Source: Gammaproteobacteria bacterium (GTDB lineage: Bacteria; Pseudomonadota; Gammaproteobacteria; Enterobacterales; Alteromonadaceae). Taken from it: DNA of 9,558 nucleotides. Below the pieces are notes generated by a model. It worked only from the letters and a program-made list of their open reading frames with translations, was not told where the DNA came from and searched no databases. Shown here in pieces: positions 1 through 6,078 of this stretch. The translations under genes and the position numbers were made by a program. Every line of letters starts with the position of its first letter. Within the stretch, counting starts at the first letter, position 1. The stretch lies in contig JAMCRH010000117.1 of assembly GCA_023380515.1 (NCBI GenBank), forward strand, positions 1 to 9,558. The letters run 5' to 3'.

Positions 1-2
1 AA

Positions 3-131
3 GATAAACGTGAAATCGACAAGAACCATGTCAGCATGGAACTACAAAAAATTCAGGAAGTTTGTCAAGAAGATGTAGCTCGCATTATGTCACTTAAAGA
101 GCAGTTAAGAACTCGCAAAGCGGCGGCATAA
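3..131 (+). CDS. C-terminal end of an unrecognised integron-cassette protein (partial)
   Basis: This is an open frame entering from the left edge and ending at TAA 129-131, giving 42 visible residues. They are hydrophilic, charged and probably helical, with a Lys/Arg/Ala-rich tail ending RTRKAAA. I do not recognise the family, so no function is proposed. Its stop codon lies inside the first box of an attC recombination site (126-132), which is the normal arrangement for the gene of an integron cassette. The start codon is outside the window. Confidence is moderate that this is a real coding end, because the frame is short and rests mainly on its junction with attC. Confidence 0.55.
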   Translation, partial: DKREIDKNHVSMELQKIQEVCQEDVARIMSLKEQLRTRKAAA

Positions 132-240
132 CAAACAACTGTTGGCGCTCACTGCGTTCGCTGGGACACAAACACATGGGCTCCCTCGCTTCGCTCGTTA
201 TTTTAGCCCATGTATTTGTGCCCCAAAGTTGGGCGTTGGT
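126..240 (+). other. Integron attC recombination site (VCR-like length), interrupted at its R' end by an IS
   Basis: The site begins with an R''-type box GCATAAC (126-132, one mismatch to RYYYAAC) and ends with GCGTT at 233-237, where a GTTRRRY box would lie. Between them are imperfectly complementary arms. CAACTGTTGG (137-146) matches the reverse complement of the 3' segment around 220-230. GGACACAAACACATGGGCT pairs with AGCCCATGTATTTGTGCC with only two or three mismatches. An apical TCGCTTCGCTCG segment and an 18-nt extra segment on one arm make it long and asymmetric, as in Vibrio-type attC sites. After GTT, the sequence switches to the end of the IS (GGT followed by the IR at 241-250), so the last four R' bases appear to be replaced. 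Confidence 0.75.
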
Positions 241-250
241 ATGACTCCCT
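241..250 (+). repeat. IS subterminal inverted repeat, transposase-distal (right) end of the IS
   Basis: ATGACTCCCT is the exact reverse complement of 1795-1804. It lies 3 bp inside the proposed junction with the attC GTT (235-237). Pairing beyond the ten bases is weak (TTGTCAACG against GTGAAAGGG). Confidence 0.75.
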
Positions 251-322
251 TTGTCAACGTTAAGCAAGCGCTGCCCTGGCATTGTTTCAGCCCATAATCA
301 GTTCTGTCTGGTTTAGTTAAAT

Positions 323-538
323 GAGCTAACGCATCAGATGAGGCAGTAATGTCGTCGGTTGCTATGCTGGTATCCGTGGGTTATTCATCTGGCGATGAAC
401 AGTGCCGACCTTACTCACTCCGCCGTAGCACCTTCTCATCAGTCTAGGCTCGTGGGTCAATAACGAATCAGGTTATTGCCATCATAACGCCCTCATAGGT
501 TGTGCCACATCCGCGGCCTGATCCGAATGCGTTAGCTC
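323..538 (-). ncRNA. Candidate bridge/seek RNA of the IS110-type element
   Basis: This stretch lies between the transposase stop (550) and the attC-side IS end and has no convincing ORF. On the minus strand it is bounded by a perfect 12-bp inverted repeat: GAGCTAACGCAT at 323-334 and ATGCGTTAGCTC at 527-538 on the plus strand. Inside are at least two clean stem-loops: CAATAAC/GTTATTG (458-464 with 472-478, 7-nt loop) and TTCATC/GATGAA (384-389 with 394-399, 4-nt loop). IS110-family recombinases are known to be guided by a structured RNA from their non-coding end, which in IS1111-type elements is downstream of the transposase. The exact RNA ends, its promoter and its two binding loops cannot be fixed by eye. 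The flanking non-coding parts (251-322 and 539-549) may belong to it; I see nothing else there. Confidence 0.5.
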
Positions 539-549
539 AAACTCGTTTA

Positions 550-1704
550 TCATGCGGGTACCCGACTTAATCGTAATTTGGGGTTCACCGGTGTCAGTAC
601 GACTTCTCTGGCAATGGCCCAGATATAGGCGGCCATTTCCCTGGCTATTGCGGTGATAATAAGATTGTAGTGTTTACCTGTTTTGTTCATGCGCTGGTAG
701 CGTTTGCAGAGCCTGAGCTGAGCCTTCCAGGCGATATCAACAATATCTTTGGGTAACCCTTCCTGGCGAAGCTGCAGGTCCTTTGATACGTTGGCCGGAT
801 AGCGGTAACTGTGCGCGCCTTCAACCAGTAAGCGACGCGCTCTGCCATTGCCGCTTTTGGTGATGGCGCCTAAACGGCGATGCCCTCCTGAGGAATGCTC
901 ACTGGGTACTAACCCCAGATAAGCCATGAGTTTTCTCGGGTGGTCGAAGCGCTGTAAATCGCCAAGCTCTGCAATCACACCCACGGCAACCAATAGTCTG
1001 ACCCCACGCATGGCCTGAACGGCTTTAACAACGGGATAATAGCGCCATTGATAGACATGATGAGTCAGTTCATTATCCAGTCGCTCTAAACGATGGATGC
1101 GTTCCTCTATGGTTTGCAATTGCTCCTGAAGCACTATCTGCTGAGCGGGGTGAGGTAATATCAGCTCGGTCAGCCAGCGTAAATGTTTTTTCGACCAATT
1201 AGCCGTGCCCCCATAATGGATATTGTTTCTGAGAAGCAAGGCTTTAAGTTGGTATTTAGCGTCTTTTAAGTCTTTCATCGCGGTTTCACGAGCGCGGGAT
1301 AAATCACGAACGGCTTCGTCTTCGGGCTCGGGCACATAAATCGGAGTGAGATCTTCTGATTTTAAAAGCTTCACTAACTTCAGTGCATCCCGTCGATCAG
1401 TTTTTACGCGCTCACCTGGCTTTTTGGGGATAAGCGAAGGCGCGACGACATAACAGCAGTGGCCGAGGCTGGTGATGAATCGATAAATCCAGTAACCGCA
1501 GGGACCGGCTTCATAGACGACATGTAAGGTGGCACCGGGGTACTTGGATTCAAACTGGCGTATCAGTTTTTTCAGACTGACTTTGGAAGAGGGAATACGC
1601 CCATAATGAACGGGCGCAGTACCGCGTTGCTCTTCACAATAGGCGACTTCGTGAAACTCTTTATGAGTATCTAATCCGAGAAAAATCATGCTATGTTTGT
1701 TCAT
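550..1704 (-). CDS. IS110-family DEDD transposase (recombinase)
   Basis: This 384-residue protein catalyses excision and insertion of the element. The N-terminal RuvC-like DEDD domain shows D12 in GLDTHKEF, E65 in VYEAGPCG and the pair D103/D106 in KTDRRDALKL. A helical, probably coiled-coil linker follows (about 187-215). The C-terminal Transposase_20 domain (about 225-310) carries GLVPSEHSSGG, with the family's catalytic serine probably S271 or S272, then GAITKSGNGRARR. The length is typical and the gene looks intact. I chose ATG 1704 because GGAGG lies five bases upstream (1710-1714); a longer frame from TTG 1716 would include this ribosome site in the coding region. Its Shine-Dalgarno can pair with an upstream sequence (separate entry). 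The gene reads towards the attC-side end, with the putative guide RNA downstream. Confidence 0.93.
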   Translation of the reverse strand: MNKHSMIFLGLDTHKEFHEVAYCEEQRGTAPVHYGRIPSSKVSLKKLIRQFESKYPGATLHVVYEAGPCGYWIYRFITSLGHCCYVVAPSLIPKKPGERVKTDRRDALKLVKLLKSEDLTPIYVPEPEDEAVRDLSRARETAMKDLKDAKYQLKALLLRNNIHYGGTANWSKKHLRWLTELILPHPAQQIVLQEQLQTIEERIHRLERLDNELTHHVYQWRYYPVVKAVQAMRGVRLLVAVGVIAELGDLQRFDHPRKLMAYLGLVPSEHSSGGHRRLGAITKSGNGRARRLLVEGAHSYRYPANVSKDLQLRQEGLPKDIVDIAWKAQLRLCKRYQRMNKTGKHYNLIITAIAREMAAYIWAIAREVVLTPVNPKLRLSRVPA

Positions 1705-1786
1705 GCTAGCCTCCAAATGTTTTAGTCTTGAACAAACTAATTATGGCACTGGCTGTTAGCTAACCCATGAAAATGCGGAGGCTAGC
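1705..1786 (-). promoter_or_regulatory. Anti-Shine-Dalgarno hairpin in the transposase leader
   Basis: On the minus strand the transposase leader contains GCTAGCCTCC (1786 to 1777) and, 62 nt later, GGAGGCTAGC (1714 to 1705), which holds the Shine-Dalgarno and touches the ATG. The two are perfect complements over ten bases. A transcript entering from outside the IS would carry both and could hide the ribosome site. A weak -10-like CATAAT (1745 to 1740) lies between the arms; a transcript started there would lack the blocking arm. The pairing is seen directly; the regulatory role is inferred by analogy with other IS elements, and no good -35 element was found. Confidence 0.5.
1755..1764. repeat. 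Perfect 10-bp palindrome in the IS left-end leader
   Basis: GTTAGCTAAC is a perfect palindrome in the loop between the two arms of the leader hairpin. It shares GTTAGCT/AGCTAAC with the inverted repeats bounding the candidate guide RNA (324-330 and 531-537). It could be a protein-binding site or simply a small hairpin; its role is unknown. Confidence 0.4.
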
Positions 1787-1794
1787 CCTTTCAC

Positions 1795-1804
1795 AGGGAG
1801 TCAT
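1795..1804 (+). repeat. IS subterminal inverted repeat, transposase-proximal (left) end of the IS
   Basis: AGGGAGTCAT is the exact reverse complement of 241-250. The truncated decarboxylase frame runs through it (open from 1786), so part of the apparent N-terminus of that gene is IS sequence. Confidence 0.75.
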
Positions 1805-3423
1805 TGTGTCTAGAGCAGAACGGGAATTTACCTCTACATTCCCTGAGTCATGAGCCGGCGGCGGTTTTTGCCGCAGACGGTGCGGCTCGTGTGACCAATA
1901 AACCCAGTGTTGTTATTCTCACCTATGGCGCGGGTGCGCTCAACGCAGTGAATGCGGTTGCACAAGCCTATGTCGAGCATGTTCCCGTCATAGTGGTTGC
2001 CGGTTACCCGAGCGCACAGGAGATAGAACGTGGCTTGCAAATTCATCACCAAGCCAAACATGTGGATTCGCAGCGCTCAATTTTCACTGAAATAACCGCC
2101 ACACAAGTGCGTATTGATCGGCCCGAGACGGCTGGAGAGAAAATACGAAAAGCGTTTCAAACGGCGAAAGAAGAAAGCCGTCCTGTGCTTATTGAACTTC
2201 CTCGTAACGCCACAGAATTTCAAGTGAAAGCGATCGAGAATTACCGCCCTAAGCCTCCCAATATGCAGTATGTGGAGCACACCCTTGCCCCAGTGATCAC
2301 CGCACTACAAAAGGCAAAGCGTCCGGTTATACATGCGGGTGTCGACGTTCGTCGCTTTGCTGCTACGGCTGAATTGGAACACCTTGCTGCTCGGCTTAAC
2401 ATTCCGATGCTGAGCACCTTTATGGGGAGAGCAAGCATTCACCAGCACCACCCGATGTATCGTGGCATTTTTCTTGACAAATCCGATCAACACGCAACAC
2501 AGTTGCTCTCGGAGGCCGATTGCATTTTACAAGTCGGGGTTATTCGAACCGACAGTAATTTTGCTGCCAATATGACGTTGTTTCCTGAATATAAGGTTTT
2601 TGATCTTCAGCAGCATGGTCCAAAGCTTTCTCTTCGCGCCCAACTTCGCGTACTGAATGAAGCACTCCCCCAAGCTTATAAGGGTGAACTTGCAAGCACA
2701 CGCTCTGAGGGTACTTCGGTTGAAACGGAGGTTTTTTGTGCATCTCGAGTCGCACAGGTGGTTGAGCAGATTATGAGTAAACAAGACCAAACCTTCCCCG
2801 TTGTGAGTGACGTGGGTGATTGCTTGTTTGCCTCACTTAATGCGTACCCGACTTTGCTCCTCGCCCCAGCATTTTACGCCTCTATGGGTTATGCAGTTCT
2901 GGCTGCGTATGGTGTAATGGCTGCAACCGGCATGCGCCCTCTAGTATTCGTGGGTGACGGCGCATTTCTCATGACTGGACTTGAGCTAGGACACTTTACC
3001 CGAGCAGGCTACGCACCCATTATTGTGCTCTTCAATAATAAAAAGTGGGACATGATTGAAGCCTTCTCACCCGGCTTAGGTTGCACCAAGCTCGAACACT
3101 GGAACTACGTTCAACTTGCTGAAGCGTTGGGAGGTAAAGGCCTTTCCGTCACGAGCGAGCATGAATTGTCACAAGCACTCGGTGACGCTTTAACGGATAC
3201 GACTCGCTTCACGCTGATTGAAGCGCAGTTGGCTACTCGTCTTACCTATGGCACTCCTTCCCCCAGTGCTGCTCTATTACGCAGGAACTCATTATGGCGA
3301 CACCTTCATACAAGGTTTTCAAGACCGAAATTGGCGGTTCTTCACTATGACGCTGTTTATGGCGCAGCTCTTAACCTTCTTCTTAATGGGCTGGTTGATT
3401 CAAGCCGTCAGCGAGTCCCATAA
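1804..3423 (+). pseudogene. Truncated ThDP-dependent 2-keto-acid decarboxylase (phenylpyruvate/indolepyruvate decarboxylase type)
   Basis: Enzymes of this family decarboxylate aromatic or branched 2-keto acids to aldehydes using thiamine diphosphate and Mg2+. Counting from TTG 1804, visible hallmarks are the ThDP-activating Glu (E17 in SHEPAAVFAADG), the His pair H81-H82 typical of pyruvate-decarboxylase-like members, and the ThDP/Mg motif GDG (384-386) through LFNN (411-412). From memory, the closest resemblance is to Azospirillum-type ipdC/phenylpyruvate decarboxylase. About 40 N-terminal residues are missing, including the GxxGD segment that holds the catalytic Asp, and the frame starts inside an IS end. 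Homology stops near LIEAQ (about 3228). The remaining tail to 3423 is out-of-frame translation of the Yip1-like gene, so the natural C-terminus of roughly 25-30 residues is also gone. It is very likely non-functional. Confidence 0.85.
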
Positions 3424-3700
3424 GCTTGGCTTCGAATACGCGCAAAGCTACTTTATTGCCGCCCTCGCTCCATTACCTTTATGGTTGTCCTCCCTTGTAC
3501 TTTTGATTCCGATTATTTGGGTGAATGCTATTGTCGGCTTGGCAGGCTTCCTGCTTTCATCGGGCATGATCGTCAATGGTATTCGGGCCATGACGCGTGA
3601 GAAAGGCAAAGACACAGAGGCTATGTCCTCCGCTATCATTGTGATCAGCGCCTCCCTCATCGCGTGGATACTATTACTGGTATTGATATGGGCCTTTTAG
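3218..3700 (+). CDS. Yip1-like integral membrane protein, probably N-terminally truncated
   Basis: This is a 160-residue hydrophobic protein with about five membrane segments (roughly 5-22, 41-64, 78-98, 99-122, 139-160). Its pattern matches bacterial YIP1-family (DUF1282-like) inner-membrane proteins, whose function is not established. Recognisable sequence begins abruptly at SWLLVLPMALLPP. Relatives normally have some 20-30 more residues before the first membrane segment. The only in-frame start is TTG 3218, directly after a stop codon, with no ribosome-binding site seen. The region upstream is the decarboxylase remnant in another frame, so a deletion probably joined the two genes. The stop TAG 3698-3700 abuts the stop of ytfE on the other strand. 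Family assignment is moderately sure; functionality is doubtful. Confidence 0.65.
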   Translation: MKRSWLLVLPMALLPPVLLYYAGTHYGDTFIQGFQDRNWRFFTMTLFMAQLLTFFLMGWLIQAVSESHKLGFEYAQSYFIAALAPLPLWLSSLVLLIPIIWVNAIVGLAGFLLSSGMIVNGIRAMTREKGKDTEAMSSAIIVISASLIAWILLLVLIWAF

Positions 3701-4363
3701 CTAGTCTTGAGGTTGTTGAAAGAGCACATAATTCTCAAGATGAATATGGTCCATGATGTCACGCTTGAATTCGCGCAATCCCACGTAGAGTGCTGTCCAT
3801 GTATTGCAAGCACCGATAGGGAGCTCAATACCATTGGTCAGACGATCAATTTCATCCAAGGCTTCACCATGATGCACATGCTCTTCTTCCATCACCATAA
3901 TAGGTCCTGAAGGGTAAGCGCCTTGAGCGATCATGGGGAAGAGAATTTGTTCTTCTTTCGCCATATGGCTTTCAAGTTCATGAAATACGTCTTCTAAATG
4001 ATCAGCTAAACCGACTGGACAAGCTTCACGATCGCCATGTACCAGCTCAACTCGGCGCGCTAAACGAATCAGCTCGGTTAGCTGTTCACGGTGACGCTCG
4101 TGGTAGCGCACCAGAATATGGTCAATTAAAGCTTTTGGCTCCGCGTCTCGCCACTTTTGTGCATTCGATTGCTGAGCGGTGTTTTGTACCAATGCCGTTA
4201 ACTTTTCAACCACCGGGCTGCCATCAATCGACTTCCGTGCCAGCGCATCCGCCAGTGACCGCTGGCCGTTGCAGCAAAAATCGAGACCATAGCGATGGAA
4301 AACTTCCGTAGCCCCTGGAATCTCTGTAGCAAGTTCGCCCAACGATTGCTCTAAATAATTCAT
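3701..4363 (-). CDS. ytfE: Iron-sulfur cluster repair di-iron protein YtfE (RIC/ScdA/DnrN)
   Basis: YtfE is a cytosolic di-iron protein that helps restore Fe-S clusters damaged by nitric oxide or oxidants. The 220-residue length matches E. coli YtfE. The N-terminal ScdA_N domain has the Cys pair C30-C31 in LDFCCNGQ. The C-terminal hemerythrin-like domain has the expected iron ligands: H88 (RYHERH), H133 and E137 (SHMAKEEQ), H162 (EEEH) and H206/E210 (DHIHLEN). The start is ATG 4363, with AGGAG at 4370-4374 six bases upstream. It is divergent from norR. The shared intergenic region holds a sigma54-type promoter facing ytfE and two NorR-type boxes, so induction by NO through NorR is the obvious model. 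The 3' end abuts the Yip1-like gene tail-to-tail, with no terminator visible. Confidence 0.95.
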   Translation of the reverse strand: MNYLEQSLGELATEIPGATEVFHRYGLDFCCNGQRSLADALARKSIDGSPVVEKLTALVQNTAQQSNAQKWRDAEPKALIDHILVRYHERHREQLTELIRLARRVELVHGDREACPVGLADHLEDVFHELESHMAKEEQILFPMIAQGAYPSGPIMVMEEEHVHHGEALDEIDRLTNGIELPIGACNTWTALYVGLREFKRDIMDHIHLENYVLFQQPQD

Positions 4364-4425
4364 AACCGACTCCTAAAATTGTTCTTCATAAGATAGTGTT
4401 TTCACAGGCTTTCCTTTGCCTATCT

Positions 4426-4441
4426 ATCAAGAATCGCGCCA
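4426..4441 (-). promoter_or_regulatory. Sigma54-type (-24/-12) promoter of ytfE
   Basis: The minus strand reads TGGCGCGATTCTTGAT, matching TGGCACGNNNNTTGCW with two departures: A to G in the -24 block and C to A in the -12 GC. The GG and TTG cores and the spacing are correct. The predicted start is near 4415, about 50 bases before the ytfE ATG. A sigma54 promoter is expected because NorR is a sigma54 activator. The non-consensus -12 base is the weak point. Confidence 0.6.
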
Positions 4442-4482
4442 GGAGTACCACCTTTGATTTCTATAGCTTTTCTGACGCCTAT

Positions 4483-4495
4483 GGTATTTTTTACC
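4483..4495. promoter_or_regulatory. NorR-type enhancer box A
   Basis: GGTATTTTTTACC is an inverted repeat containing GT-N7-AC with an A/T-only spacer, the known NorR core. Its centre (4489) is about 74 bases upstream of the predicted ytfE start, a normal position for a sigma54 enhancer. Confidence 0.65.
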
Positions 4496-4506
4496 TTTGA
4501 TTACAC

Positions 4507-4521
4507 GGGTTATTTCTACCC
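4507..4521. promoter_or_regulatory. NorR-type enhancer box B, next to the norR start
   Basis: GGGTTATTTCTACCC contains GT-N7-AC within a longer GGGT/ACCC inverted repeat. Its centre (4514) is 25 bp from box A, so the two lie on nearly the same helix face. It ends 17 bases before the norR ATG, which suggests norR may also regulate itself. Confidence 0.65.
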
Positions 4522-4538
4522 TACAAGGTAAAACCACC

Positions 4539-6068
4539 ATGCTCTGGGCTTCACTGATTACCGACCTGACCACGTCCGTGAACGCAGAAACACGGCTGCA
4601 GAGGGCGATCAACGCATTAAAAACGGAGTTTCGTTGTGACGCCGTGGTGTTGCTGCAACAGAAAAATGAAGGGCTTTATGTACGCGCCAGTGTGGGATTG
4701 GTTGCCGACGCAAACGGCCGCTGCTTTAAACCAGAACGGCACCCTCGGCTAGCCGCTATATTAGCAGAACGAGAGCCGGTTCACTTTGCCCCCGGAAGCG
4801 CACTTCCCGATCCTTACGATGGGTTACTCAGCACCATGAGCACTGAACATTTAGAGGTGCACGATTGTTTAGGTATCAGCCTTTATATTGACGGCAACCT
4901 TTGGGGAGCACTGACCCTTGACGCCCGCGAAGCGAGTAGTTTTTCGACCCACACTATTCAACAACTGCGCATGATGGCGCTAGCACTCGAAGCATTGCTG
5001 CGGGTTAATCAATTGGAGTATGACTATTACCGACTCAGGGTGGCGCCAACACGCACACCACGAAGTTTTCAAGGTGAAACAACACTGATTGGCAGCGCCG
5101 CTAATTTCAAAGCGACCTTAGCCGAAGCCGAGCTCGTGGCCAGTTCCGATTTAACCGTACTTATTCAAGGCGAAACAGGAACAGGGAAAGAGCTCATTGC
5201 TCAGTATATTCATGAACACTCAAACCGCCATCATCTGGACATGGTATACGTGAACTGTGCAGCCCTACCCGAATCACTTGCAGAAAGTGAATTGTTCGGT
5301 CACATGAAAGGTGCCTTTTCGGGTGCGATTAAGCAAAGACCTGGACGGTTTGAACAAGCCCATGGCAGTACGCTCTTTCTCGACGAGGTGGGCGAGCTTA
5401 GCTTGACCGTGCAGGCGAAGTTGCTTCGCGTTTTACAAAGCGGTGAATTACAGCGGCTAGGTAGCGATCAGGCCCATAAAGTCGATGTACGCATTGTCGC
5501 GGCTACAAATCGTAACCTGTCAGAGCAAGTGAAATTAAGTGAGTTTCGTGCTGATTTGTATCACCGTCTTTCGGTTTACCCTATTCTACTGAGCCCTCTT
5601 CGCGAGCGTGGACTCGACATCCTCGAATTAGCCGGGCACTTCCTCGAACAAAATAGAGTACGCATTGGTTTACGTGCGATTCGTCTGGCTCCAGATGCGG
5701 AGCACGCACTGCTGCACTATCACTGGCCGGGCAATGTACGCGAATTAGAGCATGTTATCTCTCGAGCATGCATCCGCTTATTAGCGATAGCCAACAAAGG
5801 CAAGACCATAGCCACCATTGAAAAGGACATGCTGGGTGATTTAATACTGAGTCAAACCGATGAGTTAGACCCAATCAAGAATACGATCAATGAGCCTCCG
5901 TCTCACTTCACCTTACCATTAAAAGCACAATTGGCCTTGGCCCAGCGAGCAGCGATTCAACATGCGCTAGACGCTCATAATGGGGTATGGGCTGCAGCGG
6001 CAAAAGCGCTCGACATCGACCCCAGCAATCTACACAAACTAGCCAAGAAATCCGGCCTAAAACACTAG
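4539..6068 (+). CDS. norR: Nitric-oxide-responsive sigma54-dependent activator NorR
   Basis: This 509-residue bacterial enhancer-binding protein has the three NorR domains. The N-terminal GAF domain (about 1-165) keeps residues matching all proposed E. coli iron-site ligands: R70 (HPRL), D91 and D94 (LPDPYDG), H108 and C110 (VHDC), and D128 (LTLDA). The AAA+ domain has Walker A GETGTGKE (211-218), Walker B LFLDE (279-283) and the sigma54-contact loop as GAFSGA (258-263), where NorR normally has GAFTGA. The C-terminal helix-turn-helix ends NLHKLAKKSGLKH, as in known NorR. I chose ATG 4539 because it gives the usual N-terminal length and has AAGG (4525-4528) upstream; a longer frame would cover box B. 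It senses NO, and its likely target is the divergent ytfE. moeB follows after 10 bp. Confidence 0.94.
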   Translation: MLWASLITDLTTSVNAETRLQRAINALKTEFRCDAVVLLQQKNEGLYVRASVGLVADANGRCFKPERHPRLAAILAEREPVHFAPGSALPDPYDGLLSTMSTEHLEVHDCLGISLYIDGNLWGALTLDAREASSFSTHTIQQLRMMALALEALLRVNQLEYDYYRLRVAPTRTPRSFQGETTLIGSAANFKATLAEAELVASSDLTVLIQGETGTGKELIAQYIHEHSNRHHLDMVYVNCAALPESLAESELFGHMKGAFSGAIKQRPGRFEQAHGSTLFLDEVGELSLTVQAKLLRVLQSGELQRLGSDQAHKVDVRIVAATNRNLSEQVKLSEFRADLYHRLSVYPILLSPLRERGLDILELAGHFLEQNRVRIGLRAIRLAPDAEHALLHYHWPGNVRELEHVISRACIRLLAIANKGKTIATIEKDMLGDLILSQTDELDPIKNTINEPPSHFTLPLKAQLALAQRAAIQHALDAHNGVWAAAAKALDIDPSNLHKLAKKSGLKH

Positions 6069-6078
6069 GAAGCACACA

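Larger units (their letters stand above)
238..1811 (-). mobile_element. IS110-family insertion sequence, IS1111 type, inserted in attC
   Basis: The element is about 1.57 kb and contains one DEDD transposase gene on the minus strand. A 10-bp perfect inverted repeat, ATGACTCCCT (241-250) and AGGGAGTCAT (1795-1804), marks the two ends. I place the tips about 3 bp outside the left copy and about 7 bp outside the right copy, because IS1111-type elements are known to have subterminal repeats with such offsets. The right tip is therefore uncertain by several bases. The left tip falls exactly after the GTT of an attC R' box. A subgroup of IS1111 elements is known to target attC sites, and this copy fits it. 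The long non-coding stretch lies downstream of the transposase, also an IS1111 trait. The right end abuts a truncated decarboxylase gene rather than the rest of the attC, so the flanks have been rearranged. Confidence 0.8.

Noticed and set aside
94..282. 62-residue minus-strand open frame
   Set aside because: It lies within the attC palindrome and IS end; no ribosome site and no recognisable protein.
324..537. A second attC site (AGCTAAC ... GTTAGCT)
   Set aside because: The boxes do not fit RYYYAAC/GTTRRRY fully, the 214-bp span lacks long complementary attC arms, and it is inside the IS; better read as the guide-RNA boundary.
1705..1716. Transposase start at TTG 1716
   Set aside because: It would place the GGAGG ribosome site inside the coding region; ATG 1704 has proper spacing and family-like N-terminal length.
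3236..3423. C-terminal tail of the decarboxylase frame as a real extension
   Set aside because: The same bases encode a recognisable membrane protein in another frame; the tail resembles no decarboxylase end.
4497..4538. Longer NorR start upstream of 4539
   Set aside because: The extra residues do not match NorR N-termini, and the region is the NorR box B and leader; ATG 4539 has a ribosome site.
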